Shown: positions 26,114 through 35,510, numbered from the stretch's first letter. The stretch is 64,000 nucleotides of DNA from Bacillota bacterium (GCA_023436395.1 JAEZJJ010000004.1:1-64000); one strand, 5' to 3'. Notes: generated from the sequence alone by a model not told the origin. Numbers and translations are program-made.

Positions 26114-29100
26114 ATGGGAAAAACGATGATGACCGTTGATGGAAATACAGCTGCATCTTATGTTGCATATGCATTTACTGATGTTGCTGCTATTTATCCA
26201 ATTACCCCTTCGTCAACTATGGCAGAGGTAGTTGACGAATGGTCTGCACAGGGAAAGAAAAATATTTTTGGACAAACTGTTAATGTAGTAGAAATGCAAT
26301 CCGAAGCTGGTGCAGCAGGTGCTTTCCATGGTTCACTACAAGCTGGAGCATTAACCACTACTTTCACAGCCTCACAAGGGCTATTATTAATGATTCCTAA
26401 TATGTACAAAGTAGCAGGGGAACTCTTACCAGGTGTTTTTCATGTAAGTGCCCGTGCTCTTGCTGCGCAAGCACTTAATATTTTTGGAGATCATCAAGAT
26501 GTTATGGCAACAAGGCAAACAGGTTGTGCTATGCTTGCAACAGGTTCCGTGCAAGAAGTTATGGACCTTGCACCAGTGGCTCACCTTGCTGCTATTAAAG
26601 GAAGAATTCCATTTGTACATTTCTTTGATGGATTTAGAACATCACATGAAATTCAAAAAGTAGAAGCAATTGATTATGAAGATTTTGCAAAACTTGTTGA
26701 TCAAGATGCACTTAAAGCATTTAGAGATAATGCACTTTCTCCAAATCATCCAGTGACAAGAGGAACTGCACAAAATCCAGATATTTACTTCCAAACAAGG
26801 GAAGCTAGTAATAAATTCTATAATAACTTAGTACCAGTAGTTGAAGAATACATAGCTGAAATTAATAAGTTAACAGGTAGAAATTATGGTTTATTTAATT
26901 ACTATGGAGCTGAGGATGCAGAATATATCGTAGTAGCTATGGGATCTGTTACAGAAACAATTGAACAGACAATTGAAGAGCTTAATAAAAGAGGAGCTAA
27001 ATATGGTGTTGTAAAAGTACATTTATATAGACCTTTCTCTGTAAAACATTTATTAGAAGTAATTCCAAGTACAGTAAAACGTATTTGTGTATTAGACCGT
27101 ACAAAAGAACCTGGTTCAGCTGGTGAACCATTATTCTTAGATGTTTGCTCTGCATTCTATGGTAAGGCTAATGCACCTCAAATCATTGGTGGACGTTATG
27201 GCCTTGGATCAAAAGACACTACACCAACACACATTAAAGCTGTATTTGATAACCTAGTAAGTGAAGAACCAAAAACAGGCTTTACTGTAGCTATTAATGA
27301 TGATGTTACCTTTACATCATTAGAGTGTAAAGATGAACTTAAAATTGCTGAACCAGGAACAGTAAGATGTAAATTCTGGGGACTTGGATCAGATGGTACA
27401 GTTGGTGCAAACAAACAAGCTATTAAGATTATTGGTAATCATACAGACAAATATGCTCAAGCATATTTTGCATATGATTCTAAAAAATCAGGTGGGGTAA
27501 CTATTTCTCACTTACGTTTTGGTGATACACCAATTCGTTCAACCTATTTAATTGATGAAGCAGACTATATTGCTTGTCATAATCAATCTTATGTATATCA
27601 ATATGATTTACTTAAAGGACTTAAAAAAGGTGGTACTTTTGTACTTAACTGTTTATGGGATGAAAGTGAATTAGAAGCTAATCTCCCAGCAAATATGAAA
27701 AAATATATCGCAGAAAATGATATTAAGTTCTATACCGTTAATGCAACTAAGATTGCGGCTGAAGTAGGTCTTGGTAATCGTATCAATATGATTATGCAAT
27801 CTGCATTCTTTAAACTTGCGAATATCATCTCAGAAGAAGATGCTGTTAAATACTTAAAAGAAGCAGTAGTAAAAGCTTATGGTAAAAAAGGTGAAAAAGT
27901 TGTTAATATGAACCATGCCGCAATTGATGCAGGTTTTGAAGCAGCAGTAGCTATTAATGTACCAGCTAGTTGGAAAGAAGTAGTAAGTGAAGCAGCAGTA
28001 GCTGTAGATGAACCAGAATTCATTACAAATATCTTACGTCCAATGAATGCACAAGAAGGAGATAAACTTTCTGTAAGTGCTTTCAATGGTATTGAAGATG
28101 GTACATTCCCTTGTGGAACAGCTGCTTATGAAAAACGTGGTATTGCTATTGATGTGCCACAATGGGAAATTGATAACTGTATTCAATGTAATCAATGTTC
28201 ATTTGTATGTCCACATGCATGTATCAGACCAGTACTTCTTACAGAGGAAGAACAAGCTAAAGCACCAGAAACATTTGCTACTAAGAAAGCAATTGGTAAA
28301 GGTTTAGAAGGCTTAACATATAGAATACAAGTAAGCCCATATGACTGTACAGGTTGTGGTAACTGTGTGGATATTTGTCCTGCTAAAACCAAAGCTTTAG
28401 TTATGAAACCACTTGCATCTCAAACAGAAGTAGAAGATGCAAACTGGAACTTTGCTATGAAACAAGTAAGTAGTAAAGATGATTTAGACCTTACTATGAA
28501 TGTTAAGAATAGCCAATTCAAAACACCACTTATTGAGTTCTCAGGAGCTTGTGCAGGTTGTGGTGAGACAGCTTATATCAAAGTTGTAACACAACTCTTT
28601 GGTGATCGTATGATGATTGCTAATGCAACAGGATGTTCTTCTATTTGGGGAGGTTCAGCACCTAGTACACCATATACTAAGAACAGTAAAGGACAAGGTC
28701 CATCATGGGCTAACTCTTTATTCGAAGATAATGCTGAATATGGCCTTGGTATGGCTCTTGGTGTAAATCAAATAAGAAGTAAGTTAGCTAATGTAATGCA
28801 AGAATTAGTAGCATTAGATATTGATGAATCAGCTAAAGCAGCATTTAGTGAATGGTTAGAAGTAATGAACTTAGGTGAAGCTTCTAAGGTTGCAAGTGCT
28901 AAAGTATTAGAAGTACTTGAAAATAATACAATTACTGATCCAGCTGCTAAAGTACTTGTTGCAGAAGTTGAAGATAAGAAAGATTATCTTGTTAAACGTT
29001 CTGTATGGATGCTTGGAGGAGATGGTTGGTCATATGATATTGGTTATGGTGGGCTTGACCATGTACTTGCTTCAGGGGAAGATGTTAATGTATTAGTATT

Positions 29101-29641
29101 TGATACAGAAATTTATTCAAATACTGGTGGTCAATCTTCTAAATCTACACCAGCAGCAGCTATTGCAAAATTTGCAGCATCTGGTAAGAAAACTCGTAAA
29201 AAAGATTTAGGTATGATGATGATGAGCTATGGTAATGTGTATGTAGCACAAGTAGCTATTGGTGCTGATAAGAACCAATTTATGAAGGCTATTATGGAAG
29301 CAGAAGCACATCAAGGACCATCTATTATCATTGCTTATGCACCATGTATAAGCCATGGATTAAAAGAAGGTATGGGACGTACTGTAGCTAATGAAGACCA
29401 AGCTGTTAAAGCAGGTTACTGGCATTTATACCGTTTCAACCCAAATGTTGAAAAAGGTAAAAATCCATTTATGCTTGACTCAAAAGAACCAACAGCTAGC
29501 TTCAGAGACTTTATCATGGCGCAAGTTCGTTACTCAGCGCTTGCTAAACAATACCCAGCTCAAGCAGAAGAACTGTTTGAAATGGCAGAAGAAAATGCAA
29601 GAATAAGATATGAATCTTATCTTCGTTTAGCTGAAAGATAA
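26114..29641 (+). CDS. nifJ: Pyruvate:ferredoxin oxidoreductase, copy 2
   Basis: 1175 aa paralogue of the enzyme at 21202, with the same domain order. It has YPITPSS at the pyruvate site, CIQCNQCSFVCP near residue 689, CTGCGNCVDICPA near 750, CAGCGE for the proximal cluster, and GDGWSYDIGYGG near 968 for TPP. All cluster cysteines are kept, so both copies should be active. By eye its codons are strongly biased (like pflB and pyk), so this is probably the main catabolic PFOR. The copies differ most in the linker before the ferredoxin domain and in the segment around residues 895-950. AAAGGAG precedes the start, and a strong terminator follows. Confidence 0.96.
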   Translation: MGKTMMTVDGNTAASYVAYAFTDVAAIYPITPSSTMAEVVDEWSAQGKKNIFGQTVNVVEMQSEAGAAGAFHGSLQAGALTTTFTASQGLLLMIPNMYKVAGELLPGVFHVSARALAAQALNIFGDHQDVMATRQTGCAMLATGSVQEVMDLAPVAHLAAIKGRIPFVHFFDGFRTSHEIQKVEAIDYEDFAKLVDQDALKAFRDNALSPNHPVTRGTAQNPDIYFQTREASNKFYNNLVPVVEEYIAEINKLTGRNYGLFNYYGAEDAEYIVVAMGSVTETIEQTIEELNKRGAKYGVVKVHLYRPFSVKHLLEVIPSTVKRICVLDRTKEPGSAGEPLFLDVCSAFYGKANAPQIIGGRYGLGSKDTTPTHIKAVFDNLVSEEPKTGFTVAINDDVTFTSLECKDELKIAEPGTVRCKFWGLGSDGTVGANKQAIKIIGNHTDKYAQAYFAYDSKKSGGVTISHLRFGDTPIRSTYLIDEADYIACHNQSYVYQYDLLKGLKKGGTFVLNCLWDESELEANLPANMKKYIAENDIKFYTVNATKIAAEVGLGNRINMIMQSAFFKLANIISEEDAVKYLKEAVVKAYGKKGEKVVNMNHAAIDAGFEAAVAINVPASWKEVVSEAAVAVDEPEFITNILRPMNAQEGDKLSVSAFNGIEDGTFPCGTAAYEKRGIAIDVPQWEIDNCIQCNQCSFVCPHACIRPVLLTEEEQAKAPETFATKKAIGKGLEGLTYRIQVSPYDCTGCGNCVDICPAKTKALVMKPLASQTEVEDANWNFAMKQVSSKDDLDLTMNVKNSQFKTPLIEFSGACAGCGETAYIKVVTQLFGDRMMIANATGCSSIWGGSAPSTPYTKNSKGQGPSWANSLFEDNAEYGLGMALGVNQIRSKLANVMQELVALDIDESAKAAFSEWLEVMNLGEASKVASAKVLEVLENNTITDPAAKVLVAEVEDKKDYLVKRSVWMLGGDGWSYDIGYGGLDHVLASGEDVNVLVFDTEIYSNTGGQSSKSTPAAAIAKFAASGKKTRKKDLGMMMMSYGNVYVAQVAIGADKNQFMKAIMEAEAHQGPSIIIAYAPCISHGLKEGMGRTVANEDQAVKAGYWHLYRFNPNVEKGKNPFMLDSKEPTASFRDFIMAQVRYSALAKQYPAQAEELFEMAEENARIRYESYLRLAER

Positions 29642-29661
29642 TAAATGTAAGAATTCTAATG

Positions 29662-29704
29662 AGAACACGAAATTGATATATGATATCAGTTTCGTGTTCT
29701 TTTA
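29662..29704 (+). terminator. Intrinsic terminator after PFOR copy 2
   Basis: An 18-bp stem (29662-29679 with 29683-29700; one G-U pair) has a 3-nt loop and is followed by TTTTAT. Confidence 0.92.
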
Positions 29705-29800
29705 TATATTAGGACAATGTGGAATTTGTAACACATAAGATTTTATAGTAAACTCAATAGATAGACTATAGATATAACCAATATAAAGGGAGTAGAAAAT

Positions 29801-30155
29801 ATGAAGATAGATTTTCATCTGCACACATATTATTCTGAAGGGACGATGTCACCAGAGGAAATTGTTCAAGAAGCAAAGAAACAGGGGCTTGATGCAATTG
29901 CAATTACAGACCATAATAGATTTGATTAAGAGTTTTAAGGAAGTAGGTGTACAAGGAATTGAATGTTATTACCCAACACATTCAGATGACCTAAGAGCAG
30001 CATGCGTGACTTTTTGTAGAGATAATAATTTAATAATGACACTAGGAAGCGATGAACATGGGGAATTTGGAAAGCAAGCAAAGCGTATTCCTCAAACAGT
30101 AGGATGTATTTCCTATCAGCTGGGAAAATTTGATATAGTACCTTTTTTAGGTTAG
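29801..30155 (+). pseudogene. PHP-domain phosphoesterase, broken by an internal deletion
   Basis: The N-terminal 42 codons (29801-29929) encode the PHP start with HLHTYYSEG and AITDHN, the first metal-binding motifs, and then meet a stop. The C-terminal part continues in another frame from about 29919 to 30155 with DLIKSFKEVGVQGIECYYPTHS and GSDEHGEFG, the PHP end motifs. An intact TrpH/YciV-like PHP protein has about 270 aa, so roughly 140 residues and the frame have been lost at about 29915-29922. GGAG still precedes the start. The product should be non-functional. Confidence 0.8.
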
Positions 30156-30191
30156 ATATTAGAAAAGTAATAGAAGAGAAGGAGGATACAA

Positions 30192-31355
30192 ATGACAAAG
30201 AAGTTATATTATAGTGATAGTTATTTATCTACTTTTACTGCAATAGTATTAAGTTGTAGAGAAGATAAAAATAATTATGAGGTAGTCCTAGATCAGACTG
30301 CTTTTTATCCTGAAGGAGGCGGGCAACCTGCTGACGAAGGTGAATTAGATGTGGCAAGAGTAAGCCATGTCTATATTAAAGGTGATGTCATTTACCATAT
30401 TGTTGATAAACCATTACAAGTAGGAAGTTGTGTTGTGGGAAAAATAAATTTTAATAGGCGCTTTGATTTTATGCAACAACACAGTGGTGAACATATTATT
30501 TCAGGCCTTATTAAAAAACAGTATGGCTATAATAATGTAGGATTTCATTTAGGCATAGAAAACATGACTGCTGATGTAGATGGAGAATTAACAAATAAGC
30601 AGATTATGGAAATAGAAAAGTTAGCTAATGAAGCTATTTATAAAAATCTACCAGTGCAAGCGACCATTTATACACAAGAACAAGCAAGAGATATGATATA
30701 CCGTTCTAAAATAGAAATTACGGAAGATATTCGACTAGTAGAGGTAGCAGAATATGATACGTGTGCTTGTTGTGGGACACATGTGAAGTTTACTGGTGAG
30801 ATTGGGATAATTAAGGTTATTAGTAGTGAAAGACATCGAGGTGGTACCAGACTTACATTAACTTGTGGTAAGAGGGCGTTAAATGATTATGGGAAGAAAC
30901 AAGAAATCGTAAGTAGTGCCATGTTCATGCTTTCAGCTAAAGCTGAAAAGGTTATAGCGCTTATTCAAAAGTTACAAGAAGAACTTAATGAAGCCAAGTT
31001 TAAATTAACAGAAGCCAAAGCAATGCTTTTTTCATATAAGGCAGAAGAATATATAAAGAGTAATCAAGCATCACTTTGTATTTATGAGGAGGGTTTAGTT
31101 CCAGATGAACTAAGAAAACTATGTACACTCTTAATACAGAAGATAAATAAAACTTGCCTTGTAGTAACACCTGATGGAGCAGGATTTAAGTATGCATTAG
31201 GAAGTAGTCAAGTAGATATAAGGCCTCTTTGTAAAAAAATGAATATGAAGTTTCAAGGTAAAGGAGGAGGTTCTGCTGAATTATGCCAAGGTAGTTTAAT
31301 AGGTGATTTAGATCAAATAAAAGATTTTTATAGGAAGAGCTCAATCAATAGTTAA
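30192..31355 (+). CDS. alaX: Alanyl-tRNA editing protein AlaX, long form
   Basis: 387 aa free-standing homologue of the editing and C-terminal parts of alanyl-tRNA synthetase. It would hydrolyse Ser-tRNA(Ala) or Gly-tRNA(Ala). The zinc ligands are complete: His97 and His101 in HSGEH, Cys193 and His197 in CCGTH. The N-terminal segment has the typical FYPEGGGQP. The extra C-terminal region (about residues 240-387) has a coiled coil and a DHHA1-like glycine-rich end (GKGGGSAELCQG). AGAAGGAGG precedes the ATG. It is 36 bases after the broken PHP gene and probably shares its promoter. Confidence 0.9.
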   Translation: MTKKLYYSDSYLSTFTAIVLSCREDKNNYEVVLDQTAFYPEGGGQPADEGELDVARVSHVYIKGDVIYHIVDKPLQVGSCVVGKINFNRRFDFMQQHSGEHIISGLIKKQYGYNNVGFHLGIENMTADVDGELTNKQIMEIEKLANEAIYKNLPVQATIYTQEQARDMIYRSKIEITEDIRLVEVAEYDTCACCGTHVKFTGEIGIIKVISSERHRGGTRLTLTCGKRALNDYGKKQEIVSSAMFMLSAKAEKVIALIQKLQEELNEAKFKLTEAKAMLFSYKAEEYIKSNQASLCIYEEGLVPDELRKLCTLLIQKINKTCLVVTPDGAGFKYALGSSQVDIRPLCKKMNMKFQGKGGGSAELCQGSLIGDLDQIKDFYRKSSINS

Positions 31356-31364
31356 GAATACAAT

Positions 31365-31439
31365 TATATCTTAGGTATTATATAAAGACTCATAGTAGTT
31401 AGCGTAATGATTATGGGATAAAGAGATACCTAAGATATA
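31365..31439. repeat. 75-bp element with perfect 14-bp terminal inverted repeats
   Basis: TATATCTTAGGTAT (31365-31378) and ATACCTAAGATATA (31426-31439) enclose 47 bases. There is no T-run after it. It may be a terminator-like fold after alaX, a MITE relic or a structured RNA. Confidence 0.6.
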
Positions 31440-31787
31440 AAGAGTTTAAGAGGCGATACGACACGAGATTATTTAACTCGGGTATTTAGATATACACACT
31501 ATGAACCGATAAAAATATAGAAAATGCAGGTGAAAAGTAAGTAAAGTATAGAGATAATTAACATTGTAGTAAGATAGAAGATGTTATAAAATAAATAGAA
31601 GAACAGTTACAAATGATGGTGCAAAGATTTAAAGTAAGTTATCCTAAAAATAACATTAAAAATCGTTTATTACATAGAAAATAGTAACAATAAAGCAATA
31701 TATCATTAAAATAATGTTTATTAAGGAATATACTTTAAAAATGATAAGGGGTAAAGCTCTATTATTCATATTAAGTTGATATATATA

Positions 31788-31816
31788 TTGAAGAGTTCTT
31801 TACAGTACAGTATAAG
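31788..31816 (+). promoter_or_regulatory. Putative promoter of the DUF2225 gene
   Basis: TTGAAG (31788-31793), 17-bp spacer, TATAAG (31811-31816). Confidence 0.4.
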
Positions 31817-31879
31817 ATAAGAGCACAAGAAGTAGCTGGATCCATCTTAAAGAAAGAGATTGGTAGAGATTAAGTGCAA

Positions 31880-32686
31880 ATGAATATATTTGAAGAATTA
31901 AAGGATATGGGTTTTGAAAACTTAGAAAAAATAGATCTTTTTCCTGAAAAAGAAATTGTTGAAGAAACAGAAAACAAGCAAGGGAAGAGATGTACTGTAG
32001 AAGAAGTTTTATATGATAAGACATATGTTTGCCCAGTATGTAAAACAGAGTTTAAGACTAAGGCTATCCGATCTGGAAAAAACAGATTAATTAATTCAGA
32101 TTTGGATCTAAAAGCAGAATATGATATAGTTAATCCTACGCTTTATGAATGTATTGTATGTGAGGCGTGTGGCTATGCTGCCCTTAATAAGAATTTTAGT
32201 ACATTGACAACAAGTCAGATTAAATGGATTAAGGAACAAATAGTGTCTGCATATAAAACATATCATTATGAACCAATCATTGATGAAAAGGCTGCAATAT
32301 GTAGGTATAAGTTAGCCCTTTTAAATAGCTTTGTGAAAAAAGCAAAGGATGGAGAAAAGGCATATATTTGTCTAAAGATAGCGTGGATATATAGAGATTT
32401 AAAAGATGAAAAGCAAGAAAAGATATTTTTAGAGTATGCTTTAAAAGGGTTTGAAAATGCCTACACAAATGAGAGATTTCCAATCTTTGAGTTAGGAGAA
32501 CTCACCACGGCATATATTATTTCAGATATCTATAGAAGGTTTAAAGAGTACGATAAGGCTATGCAATGGATTAGCTATGTTATTCTGGATAAAAGCATAT
32601 CCTTGCGGCTAAAAACCCGTGCATTACATCTCAAAGGGATCATTCATGATGAAAAAAAAATAGCAGAAAAATATCATGTAGAATAA
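31880..32686 (+). CDS. DUF2225 family zinc-ribbon/TPR-like protein
   Basis: 268 aa cytoplasmic protein. The N-terminal zinc-ribbon-like module has CPVCKTEF and CEACGYAAL (two CxxC pairs, about residues 44-85). A helical TPR-like region follows, with the pattern YICLKIAWIYRDLKDEKQEK and YDKAMQWISYVI. This layout is that of DUF2225, of unknown function. Start choice is uncertain: an in-frame GTG at 31874 is also open and neither start has a strong ribosome site. A single gene, followed by a two-way terminator shared with the ferredoxin gene. Confidence 0.75.
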   Translation: MNIFEELKDMGFENLEKIDLFPEKEIVEETENKQGKRCTVEEVLYDKTYVCPVCKTEFKTKAIRSGKNRLINSDLDLKAEYDIVNPTLYECIVCEACGYAALNKNFSTLTTSQIKWIKEQIVSAYKTYHYEPIIDEKAAICRYKLALLNSFVKKAKDGEKAYICLKIAWIYRDLKDEKQEKIFLEYALKGFENAYTNERFPIFELGELTTAYIISDIYRRFKEYDKAMQWISYVILDKSISLRLKTRALHLKGIIHDEKKIAEKYHVE

Positions 32687-32717
32687 GTATAAACTAAAAT
32701 AATAAATGATAAACTTG

Positions 32718-32764
32718 AAAGAGGTGAGGTGATTAGAATTTATTTCTAACTATCTCACCTCTTT
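32718..32764. terminator. Bidirectional terminator between the DUF2225 and ferredoxin genes
   Basis: A stem of about 21 bp (32718-32738 with 32744-32764) has G-U pairs and one mismatch. Its ends are AAAG/CTTTT, and it serves two convergent genes. Confidence 0.8.
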
Positions 32765-32785
32765 TGATGATTTTAGTATAAAAGG

Positions 32786-32977
32786 TTATTCCGTTGTAAT
32801 TGCCTCAACTGGGCAAGAAGAAGCTGCTTCATCAGCATCATCCTCTAATTCTTCAGGAACATCTTCGGAAATAGCAACTGCTTTTCCATCGTCATCATCC
32901 ATACTAAAAACATCAGGACATATAGATGGGCAAAGTCCACAACCAATACAAGTATCTTTATCTACAATTGCTTTCAT
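32786..32977 (-). CDS. Single [4Fe-4S] ferredoxin
   Basis: 63 aa acidic electron carrier, a natural partner for the PFORs in this window. The cluster motif CIGCGLC (Cys at residues 10, 13 and 16) plus the distal Cys in SSCPVEAI give four ligands. This is the Thermotoga/Desulfovibrio single-cluster type. A further Cys is present in SICP, but the second cysteine of the usual internal disulfide is absent. The start at 32977 is set by AAAGGAGG on the minus strand; an upstream in-frame ATG (33010) is not used. Monocistronic. Confidence 0.92.
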   Translation of the reverse strand: MKAIVDKDTCIGCGLCPSICPDVFSMDDDDGKAVAISEDVPEELEDDADEAASSCPVEAITTE

Positions 32978-33374
32978 TTTATAGCCTCCTTTAATAAACA
33001 AACTATACACATAGTATAAACAAAAAGTTAGAATTCATTCAGAAAATACTAGGGAGATAAACCATTAATTGATAACTTATAATGGAGTTTATAGTATTTA
33101 GTTAAAAAATAATTAGCTATAGAGTAATAAATACTATTGATAAGTAAAATACTATTAAGAGAGTTAAGTGAATTTTTATATAAAGCATAGAAATAATAAA
33201 GCATTATTGGTCAGAATGCCAAAATTAATATGAAAACTATTTATTTGGAAAAAATGTAAATATTTATTATGGGATATTCTATGGAATTTGAATAAGAATA
33301 TGATATAATAAGACGAAAAATGTCATGTAAGTATATTATGAAGCAAAATCTTAAAGGAGACTAGAGATACTAAT
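32978..33374. other. Divergent intergenic region between ferredoxin and pyk
   Basis: 397 bases, AT-rich. It holds the pyk extended -10 promoter at 33301-33309. The dyad ACTAT-ACAC-ATAGT lies at about 33003-33016, upstream of the ferredoxin start, and may lie in its promoter. Nothing else was recognised. Confidence 0.45.
33301..33309 (+). promoter_or_regulatory. Extended -10 promoter of pyk
   Basis: TGA followed by a perfect TATAAT (33304-33309). The start codon is 66 bases downstream. No good -35 box, as is usual for extended -10 promoters. Confidence 0.6.
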
Positions 33375-35117
33375 ATGAGAAAAACTAAAATCGTATGTAC
33401 GTTAGGTCCAGCAACAATGGATGACAAGATACTAAAAAAATTAATGCTAGAGGGAATGGATGTTGCAAGGTTTAATTTCTCTCATGGTACTCACGAAAGC
33501 CATAAAGCAACTTTTGAGCGTGTAGATACATTAAGAAGAGAATTAGATTTACCAGTAGCAATTTTACTTGATACTAAGGGACCAGAAGTAAGGGTTTGTC
33601 AATTTGCAGAAGGAAAAGTATCCTTAAAAAAAGATGACCAATTCACACTTACAAGTAGAGAGATTTCGGGAACAAATGAAATTGTTTCTATCACATATAA
33701 GAACTTACCAAAAGATGTCAAAGAAGGTTCAAGAATTTTACTTGACGACGGATTGATTGAATTAATCGTAGAAAAAGTAGTAGATGGAACAGATATTGTA
33801 TGTAGAGTTATGAATAATGGTGATGTATCTAACAATAAAGGTGTTAACTTACCAGATACAAGATTATCAATGCCATATTTAAGTGAAAAAGATACATCTG
33901 ATATCATTTTTGGTATTCAAACTGGATTTGATTTTATTGCTGCATCTTTTGTAAGATGTGCTGAAGATGTACTTCAAATCAGAAAGATTCTCGAAGAACA
34001 TAATTGTCATACAATCAATATTATTTCTAAAATTGAGAATCAAGAAGGTGTAGATAATATTGATGAAATCATTCGTGTTTCAGATGGAATTATGGTGGCA
34101 CGTGGAGATATGGGGGTTGAAATTCCAGGTGAAGAAGTACCATCTATTCAAAAAATGATTATTAAGAAAACTGTTGCAGCGGGTAAACAAGTTATTACAG
34201 CTACACAAATGCTAGATTCAATGATGAAAAACCCAAGAGCTACAAGAGCTGAAATTAGTGACGTTGCAAATGCTATTTATGATGGTACAAGTGCCATTAT
34301 GTTATCTGGTGAAACAGCAGCAGGATTATACCCAGTAGAAGCAGTACAAACAATGGCAAGAATTGCTTTAAAAACAGAAGCAGACATTGATTATGTAAAA
34401 CGTTTTAAAGAAAGAGTGACTAAAGGAACCAATAATGTAACAAGCGCCATTTCACATGCTACTTGTACAACAGCTCATGATTTAGGGGCAGCTGCTATTG
34501 TAACTGTAACAAAATCAGGTAGGACAGCTAGAATGATTTCTAAATTTAGACCATTATGCCCAATTTTAGGATGTACAACTTCACCAAGTGCATATCGTCA
34601 TATGAGTTTAATGTGGGGTGTAAAACCACTTTTAGTAGAAGAAAGACAGGATACAGACGCGTTATTTGAAGAAGCACTAGAAGTAGCAGAGCATACAGGT
34701 ATGGTAAATAAAGGTGAATTAGTAGTAATCACTAGTGGATTACCAGTAGGCGTGACAGGAACAACAAATATGATTAAAGTAGATGTGATTGGTCATATTT
34801 TAGTTTCAGGTGTAGGTGTAGGTTCAAAACAAGTTTGTGGTAACTTATGTGTATGTAAAACTGAGGAAGAAGCAAATGAGAAGTTTATTGAAGGAGATAT
34901 TCTTGTTATTCCACAAACAACAAATACAATGCTTCCATTATTAAAAAGAGCAGCAGGAATCATCACAGAAGAAGAGGGAATGAATTCACATGCAGCAATT
35001 GTAGGGCTTGCTATTGATATTCCGGTTGTTACAGGTGTAGAAAATGCCACAGATATTCTTAAAACTGGTTCAGTTGTAAGCTTAGATGCTAGCAGAGGAA
35101 TTGTTTCAAGTAATTAA
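33375..35117 (+). CDS. pyk: Pyruvate kinase with C-terminal PEP-utiliser domain
   Basis: 580 aa glycolytic enzyme converting PEP and ADP to pyruvate and ATP. It starts with MRKTKIVCTLGPA. The barrel carries FNFSHGTHESH, the catalytic-lysine region ISKIENQEG, VARGDMGVE and the active-site signature TQMLDSM. The last 80 or so residues form the extra phosphohistidine-like domain found in Bacillus-type enzymes, with EEGMNSHAAIVG. Length matches that subgroup (about 585 aa). AAAGGAG lies 10-13 bases before the ATG. Biased codons suggest high expression. Two terminator hairpins follow. Confidence 0.95.
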   Translation: MRKTKIVCTLGPATMDDKILKKLMLEGMDVARFNFSHGTHESHKATFERVDTLRRELDLPVAILLDTKGPEVRVCQFAEGKVSLKKDDQFTLTSREISGTNEIVSITYKNLPKDVKEGSRILLDDGLIELIVEKVVDGTDIVCRVMNNGDVSNNKGVNLPDTRLSMPYLSEKDTSDIIFGIQTGFDFIAASFVRCAEDVLQIRKILEEHNCHTINIISKIENQEGVDNIDEIIRVSDGIMVARGDMGVEIPGEEVPSIQKMIIKKTVAAGKQVITATQMLDSMMKNPRATRAEISDVANAIYDGTSAIMLSGETAAGLYPVEAVQTMARIALKTEADIDYVKRFKERVTKGTNNVTSAISHATCTTAHDLGAAAIVTVTKSGRTARMISKFRPLCPILGCTTSPSAYRHMSLMWGVKPLLVEERQDTDALFEEALEVAEHTGMVNKGELVVITSGLPVGVTGTTNMIKVDVIGHILVSGVGVGSKQVCGNLCVCKTEEEANEKFIEGDILVIPQTTNTMLPLLKRAAGIITEEEGMNSHAAIVGLAIDIPVVTGVENATDILKTGSVVSLDASRGIVSSN

Positions 35118-35131
35118 GGTAGCAATATATT

Positions 35132-35184
35132 AAAACTCATAGTAATGTTAAGGCATAGGTTTTAACTTACTATGAGTTTTTTTG
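35132..35184 (+). terminator. Intrinsic terminator after pyk
   Basis: A perfect 14-bp outer stem (35132-35145 with 35167-35180) plus an inner 5-bp stem, followed by TTTT. Confidence 0.9.
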
Positions 35185-35197
35185 TTTCATAAAATAA

Positions 35198-35240
35198 AGA
35201 AAAACTAATGCAAACTGCTATTTTGCATTAGTTTTTCTAA
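35198..35240. terminator. Second hairpin after pyk (bidirectional type)
   Basis: A perfect 17-bp stem (35198-35214 with 35222-35238) has a 7-nt loop and A-runs and T-runs on both sides. Probably a back-up terminator for pyk. Confidence 0.8.
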
Positions 35241-35465
35241 TAAAGTGTATTATATTTATAACATCTAAAGTAAGAATATTACTTAGAAGTATCAAGGGGA
35301 ATAATTTTATATTAGTAATAATTACTATAGGTTATAGGATAATAGTAAGTATACATAAATAATAAATTGCTATATAAATATCCTATCATAAGAAGAGAAT
35401 AAAGGTCAACTAGGTAAATAAATTTTAGGAATGTAAATATTAGCAGCTATCTTTTATAAAAGTAA

Positions 35466-35510
35466 AGCAAATAAAAAACAAACTAAATCAAAAATGAATT
35501 TAGTTTGTTT
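35466..35510 (-). terminator. Terminator of the YjiH gene (minus strand)
   Basis: A perfect 13-bp stem (35476-35488 with 35498-35510) has a 9-nt loop. On the minus strand it is followed by TTTTATTTGC. Confidence 0.82.

Larger units (their letters stand above)
31356..31873. other. 518-base region without a supported gene
   Basis: AT-rich, with stops in all frames. It starts with a 75-bp element bounded by a perfect 14-bp inverted repeat (31365-31439) and ends with a putative promoter at 31788-31816. No recognisable gene remnant, tRNA or riboswitch was seen in the middle. Confidence 0.5.

Noticed and set aside
29862..30155. A 97-aa ORF as an intact gene
   Set aside because: Its first 20 or so codons are an out-of-frame reading of the PHP N-terminus, and only the rest is PHP-like. 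It is best explained as part of one broken gene from 29801.
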